Shown: positions 1-8,250 of the stretch, one piece after another | Layout of the letters: every line of letters starts with the position of its first letter | Numbering within the stretch: position 1 is the first letter of the stretch | Source of the DNA: an uncultured Clostridia bacterium | GTDB taxonomy: Bacteria; Bacillota; Clostridia; Oscillospirales; Acutalibacteraceae | Direction of reading: 5' to 3' | NCBI GenBank assembly: GCA_937902305.1 | Contig: CALDHV010000257.1 | Location: forward strand, 1 to 20,633 | Length of the DNA: 20,633 nt | Translations under genes and position numbers: made by a program | Notes under the pieces: model-generated | The model's input: the letters and a program-made list of their open reading frames with translations, nothing else | Database searches by the model: none | What the model was told of the DNA's origin: nothing

Positions 1-2
1 TA

Positions 3-98
3 GGTCGTATTTTGTGGTCTATGACTGCTGAACAAAGAGGTGCCATATTAGGTGCAATGGATGCCGATATTGCCGCTCAAACCGAACAAAAGGGATGA
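3..98 (+). CDS. C-terminal fragment of an unidentified protein (5' partial)
   Basis: An open frame runs in from the left edge without a visible start and ends at TGA 96-98. It encodes about 31 residues, including a hydrophilic tail with the stretch MTAEQRGAILGAMDADIA. I do not recognise the family; too little is visible. It stops five bases before the preferred start of the LicD gene and overlaps the alternative start (ATGA) of that gene. It is therefore probably the preceding gene of the same polysaccharide operon. Reality of the frame is inferred from this tight spacing rather than from homology. Confidence 0.5.
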   Translation, partial: GRILWSMTAEQRGAILGAMDADIAAQTEQKG

Positions 99-103
99 TA
101 AAG

Positions 104-919
104 ATGAACAACCCCCTGCCCCTTTCCGATACCGAATGCAAAGAGCGCATCGCCGGAATGTTCAAGCGCTTTGCGGATTTTTGCGAGGAGAACGGACTGC
201 GTTATTATGTCGTCTACGGCACCTGTCTCGGCACAGTCCGGCACAACGGCTTCATTCCGTGGGATGATGACATTGATGTCAGTATGCCCCGCGCCGACTA
301 TGAGCGCTTTGTCGCGCTTTGTCAGCAGGGAGCGCTCCCCGGGTGCGAGCTTCTGTACCCCGGGCATCCGAAGGATTATATGTTCTACTATGCTAAATTG
401 GTCGATACCGATACCCGTCTGGAAAATCACTATATGAAGGATCTGCCGGAGCTGGGGCTGTTCATCGACGTATTTGCAATGGACGATGTGCGTATGACAC
501 CCCGGCAGATGATGAAATACGAAAAAACCGCCCAGCGCTGGGCGTTGCCCATTCGCTTGAGCGGAATGAAAAAGTGCTGGGAAAAGGGCGGACGAATCAA
601 AATGCTGGTAAAGCACTGCTTGTGGAAATACGCCACCCTGCGCGGCTTTTCGCACTGGTACAAAAAACGGCAAAACACCATTCGGCGCCTGCAAAACAGA
701 GCGCCCGACAAGGATGCCATCGACTGCTTTTTTGTCGGCGAGCGGGCCATTTCCGCCCATTATTTCGGTGCGGGAGTGCTTCACCCGTTCGAGGGCTTTA
801 TGGTACGGGTGCCGGAGAAAGCGGACGAATACCTGACGCGTCTGTATGGCAACTGGAGACAACTGCCGCCCGAAGAAGCACGCGTTTCCCAGCACGATCA
901 CACAGCGTTTATGCGTTGA
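104..919 (+). CDS. LicD family phosphotransferase
   Basis: Members of the LicD family transfer a phospho-alcohol (phosphocholine, glycerol-phosphate or similar) from a CDP-activated donor onto a cell-surface glycan at the cytoplasmic face of the membrane. The family hallmark is plain at residues 39-66: GTCLGTVRHNGFIPWDDDID, then R63 and DY65-66, with the metal-binding D54-D56 and D58. The C-terminal FEG, YGNW, PPEEAR and H series seen in LicD proteins is also present. Length is 271 aa, normal for the family. I chose ATG 104 because AGGG (91-94) lies nine bases upstream. ATG 95, in frame and overlapping the previous stop, has no spaced ribosome site but cannot be excluded. The next gene follows after 21 bases. 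The donor is not determined by the sequence; the gpsA gene and tagD relic downstream point to CDP-glycerol, and choline or ribitol are alternatives. Confidence 0.9.
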   Translation: MNNPLPLSDTECKERIAGMFKRFADFCEENGLRYYVVYGTCLGTVRHNGFIPWDDDIDVSMPRADYERFVALCQQGALPGCELLYPGHPKDYMFYYAKLVDTDTRLENHYMKDLPELGLFIDVFAMDDVRMTPRQMMKYEKTAQRWALPIRLSGMKKCWEKGGRIKMLVKHCLWKYATLRGFSHWYKKRQNTIRRLQNRAPDKDAIDCFFVGERAISAHYFGAGVLHPFEGFMVRVPEKADEYLTRLYGNWRQLPPEEARVSQHDHTAFMR

Positions 920-940
920 TAGGAGAAATCAGGTGACGCT

Positions 941-1837
941 ATGACCTTGACCGTTTTATTATCCGCCTATAACGGCGAAAAGTATATCCGGGAGCAGATC
1001 GACTCCATTCTCGCGCAGGAGGGGGACTTTTCGCTGTCCCTGCTGGTGCGCGATGACGGCTCGACCGACAGCACCCACGCCATTCTCAACGAATATGCCG
1101 CCGCCGGACGGCTCACGTGGTACGCCGGCGATAATCTCGGCCCGGCAGGTAGCTTCCTCGAGCTTCTGCGCCGGGCGGAGGATGCGGACTATTTCGCTTT
1201 CGCCGATCAGGACGATCGTTGGCTCCCCGGCAAGCTTGCCGCCGCCATCGAGCGGCTGGACGGGCACGCAGAACCGGCGCTGTACGCCGCCAACGCCACG
1301 CTGGTGGACAGCACACTGCAACCGCTCGGCAGAGATGTCTACCGCACCCCACCGCGCACAGATTTCTATACCGTCGTCTGCTCCGGCGGTCTGCTCGGCT
1401 GTACGATGGTGATGAACGCCGCGCTGGCGGCGCATGTCCGGCAAAACCCGGCACCGCAAAAGACCCGCCTGCACGATTATTATGTGTTGGCGCTTTGCAC
1501 TGCCGTAGGCGGCACAGTGCTGTATGACGACACGCCGCGACTTTTGTACCGTCAGCACGGCGGCAATGTCGTCGGTGTCACCGCCCGCAAGCGAGACGCG
1601 CTCAAACAGCGCGTGACCGAGATTACCACCCGTTCCACGATCAGCATTGCAGACCAGGCGGCAACACTGTTGCCCTACGCCGCAACCGAGCGGGAACGCG
1701 CGTGGCTGACCCAGGTGGCAAATTACCGCCGCAACATCTTTACCCGCCTCGGGCTGGCGCTGTCCCGCAAGCCGCGGTATGCCAGCCGCAATATGGCGGT
1801 CAAGCTCCGGCTCGCCATCCTGCTCGGCAACCGATAA
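941..1837 (+). CDS. Glycosyltransferase family 2 (rhamnosyltransferase-like)
   Basis: This is a cytoplasmic GT-A enzyme that should add one sugar to the lipid-linked repeat unit. The N-terminal nucleotide-binding fold starts with LLSAYNGEKYIREQIDSIL (residues 6-24), followed by VRDDGSTD (36-43). The metal-binding motif ADQDDRW sits at 88-94. Near residues 178-205 a HDYY...YRQHGGNVVG segment matches the acceptor-side motif of the rhamnosyltransferase-like GT2 branch used in O-antigen and capsule clusters. Length is 298 aa, usual for the branch. No transmembrane segment is obvious. AGGTG at 931-935 lies five bases before the ATG. The sugar donor cannot be read from the sequence; dTDP-rhamnose is typical of relatives but unproven here. 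The wzy-like gene follows after 18 bases. Confidence 0.9.
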   Translation: MTLTVLLSAYNGEKYIREQIDSILAQEGDFSLSLLVRDDGSTDSTHAILNEYAAAGRLTWYAGDNLGPAGSFLELLRRAEDADYFAFADQDDRWLPGKLAAAIERLDGHAEPALYAANATLVDSTLQPLGRDVYRTPPRTDFYTVVCSGGLLGCTMVMNAALAAHVRQNPAPQKTRLHDYYVLALCTAVGGTVLYDDTPRLLYRQHGGNVVGVTARKRDALKQRVTEITTRSTISIADQAATLLPYAATERERAWLTQVANYRRNIFTRLGLALSRKPRYASRNMAVKLRLAILLGNR

Positions 1838-1855
1838 AGGAGGACATACGTTAGA

Positions 1856-3139
1856 ATGAACGCATTGGGCTTACGCGCTCACCGAGAAGAAACCCTGGAT
1901 GTCGCCCTGCTGCTCCTGCTATTTTTTCAGTTGGTGCTGTTGGAGTTCTTTGGGCTTGCCTCCCTGCTGAACAAGGTCGTGACCGTCCTTTTGCTGGTAC
2001 GTATGGCGATCCGCCCCGGAAAACTGCAAATCGGTATTACGGTATTGCTGGTGGCCCGTTTGATTCTGTATTGTATCAGCGCCGCGCTGTCCGAGGAACT
2101 GATCTTAAACAACGTTATCAGCAATTTTCTCATACAGTTTTACCCGCTCGTTTACGCCGGCTTTCTTCTGTATCTGCACAATAACGATCCGCGGGCAATA
2201 TCCGTCTTTCTTGATCGCGGCTTTTGGCTGTTCAACGCAACACTGCTGATCAATTTCCCGGTGCTGTTTTTGCAAATATTGCGTCCCTATTCCCTTGTCG
2301 CCGTCGGAACGGCACGCGATCTGGCGATCTATGAGGATGCCATCAGCGGATTGTTTGCGCCGTACGGCACCCATTTGGTATGCTTGTTTACGGTTTTCGT
2401 CGTGCTGTACGATCTCGGCTACAGCAAGCGGCGGCTGACCGGCGCGCGCAAAACCTGCTTCTGGCTGTATATCGCGTTTATTGTTCTGGTGTCGCTTTTC
2501 ATCGCGCTGAACAATGATAACAAGGCGATGCTCATTCTGTTGCCGGTCGCTTTGTTTACCTATTGGTTTGCAGACGGCGGTTATCTGTCCAGCCGGAAAT
2601 TGCGTATTCTGCTGTGGCTTGCCGTGATCGCTTTTCTGCTGATCGTGTTCGGGTACGGATTTGTCCCGACGGTACGGCGTCTGATGGACAAGTATATTGT
2701 CAAGTTTCTTAAGGTCATATCCTCGTCGGTGTCTATGGGGAATACCGCCAACGGGAGCGGCGAACGGATCGCGATCCTGGCGTATGCCGCGAAAATGCCG
2801 TCTACCTGGCTTGCCGGGACGGGCTTCGGCAGCAGCTTTTTGTTCCAGGCAAATTATCACGGATTCCGCCATTTTGGGCAGGGGGATCTCGGCTCTTTCC
2901 TGATCCTGGGCGGTCTGTGGTATACGATATTGTCCTTTGCCTACTATTTCACCATCGCACGGCGACTGATGCACGGGCATAGAAAAAAGAGCAATCTCAT
3001 CTTATCCGTCGGCTTTTTCCTGTTGCTGTCATGCATCATGCTGTATACGCAAGCGTTTACCCGCGCAGACTTTATGCTCGGCGTTATGCTGATCGTATTG
3101 GCATATCGCTATGCCAATACCGCACAAGCGGCAATATAA
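1856..3139 (+). CDS. Wzy-like polysaccharide polymerase, multi-pass membrane protein
   Basis: A 427-residue protein made almost entirely of hydrophobic segments (about ten to twelve), with a hydrophilic stretch around residues 280-345 that contains NGSGERI and then AGTGFGSSF...GQGDLGS. This layout, with a late loop carrying a GxG(F/L)G motif, is that of the O-antigen/capsule polymerases (Wzy), which join undecaprenol-linked repeat units on the outer face of the membrane. Primary sequence in Wzy proteins is poorly conserved, so the call rests on topology plus position beside Wzx and glycosyltransferases. An O-antigen-ligase-type (WaaL) activity is the main alternative. A strong AAAGGAGG (1836-1843) overlaps the upstream stop and lies 12 bases before the ATG. 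Confidence 0.8.
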   Translation: MNALGLRAHREETLDVALLLLLFFQLVLLEFFGLASLLNKVVTVLLLVRMAIRPGKLQIGITVLLVARLILYCISAALSEELILNNVISNFLIQFYPLVYAGFLLYLHNNDPRAISVFLDRGFWLFNATLLINFPVLFLQILRPYSLVAVGTARDLAIYEDAISGLFAPYGTHLVCLFTVFVVLYDLGYSKRRLTGARKTCFWLYIAFIVLVSLFIALNNDNKAMLILLPVALFTYWFADGGYLSSRKLRILLWLAVIAFLLIVFGYGFVPTVRRLMDKYIVKFLKVISSSVSMGNTANGSGERIAILAYAAKMPSTWLAGTGFGSSFLFQANYHGFRHFGQGDLGSFLILGGLWYTILSFAYYFTIARRLMHGHRKKSNLILSVGFFLLLSCIMLYTQAFTRADFMLGVMLIVLAYRYANTAQAAI

Positions 3140-3152
3140 GAAGGAGATCATT

Positions 3153-4142
3153 ATGTATCGGGAAAGCACGGAAAGCGTCGGCTTGATGACGCTCAACACG
3201 TATTATCAGGATCGTCGCTATGCCAATAAAAAGCTGATGTTTCTATTTAACGCCAAGGAGAAAGCCAAGGGCTTCAGCACGCTTCTCAAGAATGTGGCAA
3301 AAATCGGAAAGCAGGGATTTCCGCAAACCTGGTTGCAGATCCGCGCCTTCTTTTGCCCGCGGCTGATCATCGACCACTATTTGCCGTACGAGTTCGATCA
3401 CCGCGCCGAGATCGACTATCAACCCCGCCATACGGAATGGACAGGACGAATCGCCGTTTACACCTCCGTTTTCGGAAACTACGATCAGATCGCACAGCCG
3501 TTATTCCAAAGCCCGCTATGCGATTATTACGCCATCACGGATCAGGAATTGCCGCCGGATGGCATCTGGAAAAAATACGACACCTCATCGATCCCGGGCT
3601 TTGATGAAATGGACGCGTATCACAAATCTAAGTATTGCAAAATGTTCCCGCATATCCTGTTCCCGGATCACGCCTATTCTGTGTGGATGGACGGAAACGT
3701 GCTGTCTGTCGCCGATCCCGTTCCGCTGGTTGATCGAATGGATGATCGGCATTTTATGGCGACCTTCCATAACCCTCTCCACGATTGCATCTACACCGAG
3801 GCGCGGTATATCATCGTGCAGGGCTTTGCCAAGGTGCAGGAATTGGAGCGTCAGATCGCGTGCTATCGGCAGGAGGGGTTCCCCGCGCAATTCGGTATGC
3901 GGGAGTTTTCCGTCATCGTGCGGCGGCATCATGACCCGGTATGCGTGGATTTGATGGAACAATGGTGGACGCAGGTCAACACTTATACGATGCGCGACCA
4001 AATCAGCTTCCCATATCTGTTGTGGAAAAACGGACGCACGATCGACACCGTGCAATTATTGGGAAAAAACTGGCGCCATAATCCTCGCTTTATCTGCCGT
4101 TTGCATAATTGGCATATCCGCTATGTCGGCAACAAATCATAA
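3153..4142 (+). CDS. DUF616 domain glycosyltransferase
   Basis: The protein has 329 aa. Residues 1-95 are basic and have no clear domain. From residue 100 the DUF616 domain begins with IAVYTSVFGNYDQI, continues with CDYYAITD and reaches SVWMDGN at 176-182, where D180 occupies the place of the metal/nucleotide-binding Asp of related GT-A enzymes. HNPLHDCIYTEA and the MRDQISFPYLLWK segment near the C terminus complete the family pattern. DUF616 proteins are treated as glycosyltransferases (plant TOD1/MUCI70 share the domain) and occur in bacterial surface-glycan clusters; specificity is unknown. AGAAGGAGA (3139-3147) sits correctly before ATG 3153, so an upstream in-frame ATG at 3111, lying inside wzy, is not used. 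Confidence 0.85.
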   Translation: MYRESTESVGLMTLNTYYQDRRYANKKLMFLFNAKEKAKGFSTLLKNVAKIGKQGFPQTWLQIRAFFCPRLIIDHYLPYEFDHRAEIDYQPRHTEWTGRIAVYTSVFGNYDQIAQPLFQSPLCDYYAITDQELPPDGIWKKYDTSSIPGFDEMDAYHKSKYCKMFPHILFPDHAYSVWMDGNVLSVADPVPLVDRMDDRHFMATFHNPLHDCIYTEARYIIVQGFAKVQELERQIACYRQEGFPAQFGMREFSVIVRRHHDPVCVDLMEQWWTQVNTYTMRDQISFPYLLWKNGRTIDTVQLLGKNWRHNPRFICRLHNWHIRYVGNKS

Positions 4143-4154
4143 GGAGGCTCCGCT

Positions 4155-4664
4155 ATGGGCTTTGGCACCGTTTTAGTATCGGAGTATGATACCCGTTTCC
4201 CCGGAAAAAGTCTGCGGCTTTTGCGGGCGCTGCGGCTGTACTATCGCGATCCCGGCTTTCGGGTGATCGCGCTGACCCGCGCCTGCGTGAGCGGCTCCCG
4301 TATGAACCAAAGGCGCCGATATGCAAAAAAGCTCCTGTTGCACTATGGCGTCACCGTATCGCCCCATGCCGTGATCGGTCAAGGACTGCGGATGGAGCAT
4401 TATGCCGGCATCGTGATCGGGCGCGGTGCCGTTATAGGAGATCATTGTCTGCTATATCAGCAGGTCACATTGGGACAAAAGAATGAACAATATCCGACCC
4501 TCGGAAATCATGTGACAGTTTATCCGGGAGCCAAGATCATCGGCGGTATCCGCATCGGCAGCGACGTAACCGTCGGTGCCAACGCCGTGGTATTGCATGA
4601 TGTGCCGGACGGTGCGGTCGTTGCCGGCGTTCCGGCACGTATTATCGGAGAGGCATCAGTATGA
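4155..4664 (+). CDS. Serine O-acetyltransferase-like hexapeptide acetyltransferase
   Basis: A 169-residue protein with a short helical N-terminal part and a left-handed beta-helix from about residue 65. The helix repeats read SPHAVIGQGLRM, IVIGRGAVIGDHCLL, VTLG, GNHVTVYPGAKIIG, RIGSDVTVGANAVV and DGAVVAGVPAR. H82 in MEHYAGIVIG aligns with the catalytic His of the CysE DHATG motif. It is shorter than CysE (about 270 aa) and lacks the long N-terminal helical domain. That is the form found in capsule and exopolysaccharide clusters (WcaB-like), where it probably O- or N-acetylates a sugar with acetyl-CoA. A role in cysteine synthesis is less likely given the neighbours. The TGA overlaps the wzx ATG (ATGA, 4661-4664), indicating translational coupling. 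Confidence 0.85.
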   Translation: MGFGTVLVSEYDTRFPGKSLRLLRALRLYYRDPGFRVIALTRACVSGSRMNQRRRYAKKLLLHYGVTVSPHAVIGQGLRMEHYAGIVIGRGAVIGDHCLLYQQVTLGQKNEQYPTLGNHVTVYPGAKIIGGIRIGSDVTVGANAVVLHDVPDGAVVAGVPARIIGEASV

Positions 4665-6091
4665 AAAAAATCGGAAAAAACATCCTCTATAATCTGGCGT
4701 ACCAGATTTTGGCGATCATTCTGCCGCTGATCACCGCACCCTATTTGTCGCGTGTGATCGGGCCGACCGGCGTCGGCATTTATTCCTTTTCTCATTCGGT
4801 CGCGTTATACTTTACCTATTTCACACTGTTGGGACTGACCAACTACGGCAATCGTGCCATCGCCGCCGTGCAAGCCGACATAGAGGAACGCTCCAAGCAG
4901 TTTTGCGAGATATACGCTATGCAATTATTATGCTTTGCCGGCAGTATGCTCGCGTATTTGCTGTATTCGTTTTTCCTGTCAAAGGATATTACCGCGGCGT
5001 TGCTGATGATCTTGACGGTTGCCTCGTCCGCGTTAGACATCAACTGGTTCTTCTTCGGAATGGAGGAGTTCAAGCTGACTGTGATACGCAACGCGATCAT
5101 AAAAATCATCAGCTTTATCAGCATCTTTGTCTTTGTGCGAGACAGCGGAGATATTTACATTTACATTGCCATTATGTCGGTTTCCGCCTTGCTCAGCCAG
5201 ATCCTCCTTTGGCCTTTTCTGCGCAATCGCATCCGGTTTCGTATGCCGACCTGGAAGGGGATCGTTCGTCATTTCAAGCCCAATCTGATATTATTTGTCC
5301 CCGTCATAGCCGTCAGCGTATACAAACTGATGGACAAGCTTTTCCTCGGCTATATGGCGGCGATGGATCAGGTCGGTTTCTACGAAAATGCCGAGCGGAT
5401 CATCACCATTGCGGCGACGGTCATTACCGCCATCGGCACGGTGATGCTCCCGCGAATGTCTTCGATGAAAGCCAATAATCTTGAGGCGGAAAGCAACCGT
5501 TATCTGGATAATACCATGCTCGGCGTATTGGCATACACCAACGCCGTTATGTTCGGCATATTTGCCGTCGCCAATGAGTTCGCCGTCACTTATTACGGCA
5601 ACGATTTTAAGCAGACCGGCGTGTTGATGTGTTATCTTGCCGTCACGGTGCTGTTTTTGGGATGCGGCAATGTGGTACGCACTCAGTATCTTATCCCGCA
5701 AAAGCGTGACGGTATTTATCTTCGCTCCGCCATTCTCGGAGCGGTGGTCAACTGCGTACTGAACAGCATCCTCATCCCGCTCCTGAGCAGTACCGGCGCC
5801 GCGATCGGCACGATATGCGCCGAGTTCGCCGTATGCTTCTATCAGATGTATGCCGTGCGACAGGCATTGCACATACGGCGCTATTTGCGGTGGGAGTGTG
5901 TGTTCGGGCTGATCGGCGGGATCATGTATTTTGTCGTCCGTAGCATCCCTCATATCGGCACCAATACAACCTCGTTGCTGATCCACATTGTATCCGGTGC
6001 TGCGGTCTATTTGGCGCTGGCGGGAGTATATGTATTTAAGATCGAGCATGTGGAAATACCCGCGCTGAATAAACTGCTGAAGAAGCAATAA
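4661..6091 (+). CDS. Wzx-like oligosaccharide flippase (MOP superfamily)
   Basis: A 476-residue membrane protein with about 12-14 hydrophobic segments. It opens with KKIGKNILYNLAYQILAIIL and PYLSRVIGPTGVGIYSFSHS, the conserved N-terminal signature of RfbX/Wzx polysaccharide transporters. A second conserved stretch, MDKLFLGYMAAMDQVGFYENAERI, starts the C-terminal half. These proteins move undecaprenyl-pyrophosphate-linked repeat units from the cytoplasmic to the outer face, feeding the Wzy polymerase. The gene overlaps the acetyltransferase by four bases. Its codons look more AT-rich than those of gpsA or dnaX, as is common for exchangeable polysaccharide genes; I judged this by eye. Confidence 0.92.
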   Translation: MKKIGKNILYNLAYQILAIILPLITAPYLSRVIGPTGVGIYSFSHSVALYFTYFTLLGLTNYGNRAIAAVQADIEERSKQFCEIYAMQLLCFAGSMLAYLLYSFFLSKDITAALLMILTVASSALDINWFFFGMEEFKLTVIRNAIIKIISFISIFVFVRDSGDIYIYIAIMSVSALLSQILLWPFLRNRIRFRMPTWKGIVRHFKPNLILFVPVIAVSVYKLMDKLFLGYMAAMDQVGFYENAERIITIAATVITAIGTVMLPRMSSMKANNLEAESNRYLDNTMLGVLAYTNAVMFGIFAVANEFAVTYYGNDFKQTGVLMCYLAVTVLFLGCGNVVRTQYLIPQKRDGIYLRSAILGAVVNCVLNSILIPLLSSTGAAIGTICAEFAVCFYQMYAVRQALHIRRYLRWECVFGLIGGIMYFVVRSIPHIGTNTTSLLIHIVSGAAVYLALAGVYVFKIEHVEIPALNKLLKKQ

Positions 6092-6104
6092 ATTGGGGGC
6101 GTTT

Positions 6105-7178
6105 ATGAATACTTCTGTGAAACGTATACCGATCATTGATTTGGTCAAGTATATTTGCGCCGTGTTGGTCGTATTCTATCATACCGCCAATGTTGTCGGC
6201 TTTTCCGGCATAGCGGGAACGGTTTGCCATACTGTTTGGAGCATCGCTCGCTATTTTTCCCCGGTGGAGTTTTTCTTTTTGGTCAGCGCGTTCTTTTTGT
6301 TCAAAAAATGCCCCCGCCCAAAGAAATTGCCGAACGGTCGCCCGCTGTGGCGCTATGTCGGACGGCTGATTAAGCTGTACCTGCTTTGGGCAGTCTTGTA
6401 TCTCCCGATCATAGCCAAAAGCTGGGCTGGAAAAAGCTTTTCCCGCTGTGCGGTTTCGCTGTTAAAGCAACTGCTCCTCACCGGCTACAGCACACACACA
6501 TGGTATATTCCATCCCTGCTGTATGGGACGATCGCGGTGTTTTTGCTGTTGCGCTACACCAACCGCGCGGTCACCGGCACGGTGGTCGGTGTGCTGACCG
6601 CCATTTGTCTGCTCGGCTCCAACTATGCCGGGCTGTATCCGCACTGCCCGCCGGTCGAATGGCTGTACCGGCTGACCGGCTCCCCCGCTTTGTTGCGCTC
6701 GTTTATTTATGTATTTATCGGCGCGTGTATGGCGTGCACATTTCAGGAGCATCCGGAGCGTTTCTGCGGACGGCGCGTGATCGCACGGAATACCGTTCTG
6801 TGGCTGATTTTCGGCACGCTTTCCCTCGTTGAGCTCAAATGCACCGTGGCATGGGGACTGGCACGCAATAATGATGCGTCCCTGATGAGCATTTTCACCG
6901 TATGGGCGTTGTTGCGCTTATTGCTGTGCCTGCGCGAAACGCTTATCCGGCGTGCAGATGCTTTGAATACATTCGGCATTGTCAGCTCCTTCGTATATTT
7001 TTCGCATATGCTGATACGGGAGGGTTTCCTCCTGCTCGCAACAGTTAAGCCGCTGGCATTTTTGAGCAACGGCTTTGTGCTGTGGGGCGCGGTAACGGTG
7101 TGTGCGACGGCGATAGGGCTTTTATTACACCGGATTTCCGGAACAAAATACGGTAAAATATGCGGTCTATTGATGTAA
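6105..7178 (+). CDS. Acyltransferase family 3 membrane protein
   Basis: A 357-residue protein with about ten hydrophobic segments. The N terminus, IPIIDLVKYICAVLVVFYHTA (residues 8-28), carries the D12 and H26 typical of acyltransferase-3 enzymes (OafA, NodX, WecH families), and a late YFSHMLIREGFLLL segment matches the family's final helices. Such proteins O-acylate (usually O-acetylate) sugars of exported glycans, working within the membrane. GGGGG at 6095-6099 precedes ATG 6105 by five bases; an in-frame TTG at 6093 is too close to the upstream stop to be preferred. Substrate is unknown; with the hexapeptide acetyltransferase it gives the cluster two candidate acyl-decorating enzymes. Confidence 0.88.
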   Translation: MNTSVKRIPIIDLVKYICAVLVVFYHTANVVGFSGIAGTVCHTVWSIARYFSPVEFFFLVSAFFLFKKCPRPKKLPNGRPLWRYVGRLIKLYLLWAVLYLPIIAKSWAGKSFSRCAVSLLKQLLLTGYSTHTWYIPSLLYGTIAVFLLLRYTNRAVTGTVVGVLTAICLLGSNYAGLYPHCPPVEWLYRLTGSPALLRSFIYVFIGACMACTFQEHPERFCGRRVIARNTVLWLIFGTLSLVELKCTVAWGLARNNDASLMSIFTVWALLRLLLCLRETLIRRADALNTFGIVSSFVYFSHMLIREGFLLLATVKPLAFLSNGFVLWGAVTVCATAIGLLLHRISGTKYGKICGLLM

Positions 7179-7191
7179 AAGGAGAAACGGT

Positions 7192-8250
7192 ATGGCGAAT
7201 ATTGGCATTCTGGGTGCAGGCACATGGGGTATGGCGCTGGCGCGTTTGTTGCGATTGAGCGGTCACGCCGTCACCGTCTGGTCGGCGATCCCGGAGGAGA
7301 TTGACCGTCTGTCCGCCACGCATACCCACCCCAATCTGCCCGGCGTGGTATTCCCCGACAGCATCGTCTATACGAAAGATATAGAAGCGGTATGCAGCGG
7401 ACGCGACATTCTGCTGTTTGCCGTGCCGTCCCCGTATGTGCGCTCCACGGCGCAGGCGGCGGCTCCCTTTATCCCCAACGGGCAGATCATCGTCGATGTC
7501 GCCAAGGGCATCGAGCCGGACACCCTCTACACGATGACCGAGGTCATCCGCGACGAGGTGGGCAAAAGCTGTCGGCTTGTGGCGCTTTCCGGCCCGACCC
7601 ACGCTGAGGAGGTGGCACTCGACCTGCCGACCACCATCGTCTCCGCTTGCTCAGACCTGTCCGTCGCGGAGCAGGTGCAGGACATTTTCGGCAATTCGTG
7701 TATGCGGGTATACACCAATCCCGACATTACCGGCGTCGAGCTGTGCGGCGCGATGAAAAACATTATGGCGCTGGCGGTCGGCATCAGCATCGGGCTCGGC
7801 TACGGCGATAACACCAAGGCGGCGCTGATGACCCGCGGCATGGCGGAGATCACCCGTCTGGGTCAGGCGATGGGCTGTATGGAGCAGACCTTCTTCGGGC
7901 TGGCGGGCATCGGCGATCTGATCGTCACCGCCACCAGCCGCCACAGCCGCAACAACCGTTGCGGCATCCTCATCGGGCAGGGCGTTCCGCCAAAGGAAGC
8001 GATCAAGCAAATCGGTATGGTCGTGGAGGGCATTCACGCACTGCCGGCGGCGATCCGTCTGTCCGAGCGATATGGGGTCGAGATGCCGATCATCACGGCG
8101 GTGAATGCCGTTATCCGGCACGACGCCGATCCCGCCGAAACCGTAAAACAGCTGATGTCCCGCGGGCAAGGCTCCGAATTGTCCCGCTCCGCACCGGATG
8201 TATGCTTTGAAAAATCCACTATTGAAAGTAAGCGAGCATTTGGTATGTAA
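7192..8250 (+). CDS. gpsA: NAD(P)H-dependent glycerol-3-phosphate dehydrogenase
   Basis: The enzyme reduces dihydroxyacetone phosphate to sn-glycerol-3-phosphate in the cytoplasm. The N-terminal Rossmann motif GAGTWG is at residues 8-13, followed by LFAVPSPYVRS and the substrate-side LSGPTHAEEVA. The catalytic Lys lies in GAMKNIMALAVGI (K189), and GDNTKAALMTRGMAEI, GLAGIGDLIVT and VVEGIHALPAA follow as in all GpsA proteins. AAAAGGAG (7177-7184) precedes the ATG. The usual chromosomal place of gpsA in Firmicutes is beside der/plsY; here it closes a polysaccharide operon, so it may be a dedicated supply enzyme or a second copy. The expected C terminus is near LMSRGQ. About 25 further residues, ending RAFGM, look like an extension created by loss of the native stop next to the tagD relic. 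Catalysis should be unaffected. Confidence 0.95.
   Translation: MANIGILGAGTWGMALARLLRLSGHAVTVWSAIPEEIDRLSATHTHPNLPGVVFPDSIVYTKDIEAVCSGRDILLFAVPSPYVRSTAQAAAPFIPNGQIIVDVAKGIEPDTLYTMTEVIRDEVGKSCRLVALSGPTHAEEVALDLPTTIVSACSDLSVAEQVQDIFGNSCMRVYTNPDITGVELCGAMKNIMALAVGISIGLGYGDNTKAALMTRGMAEITRLGQAMGCMEQTFFGLAGIGDLIVTATSRHSRNNRCGILIGQGVPPKEAIKQIGMVVEGIHALPAAIRLSERYGVEMPIITAVNAVIRHDADPAETVKQLMSRGQGSELSRSAPDVCFEKSTIESKRAFGM

Noticed and set aside
52..267. 71-codon + strand open frame at the left edge
   Set aside because: It overlaps the conserved LicD N terminus in another frame and has no family features.
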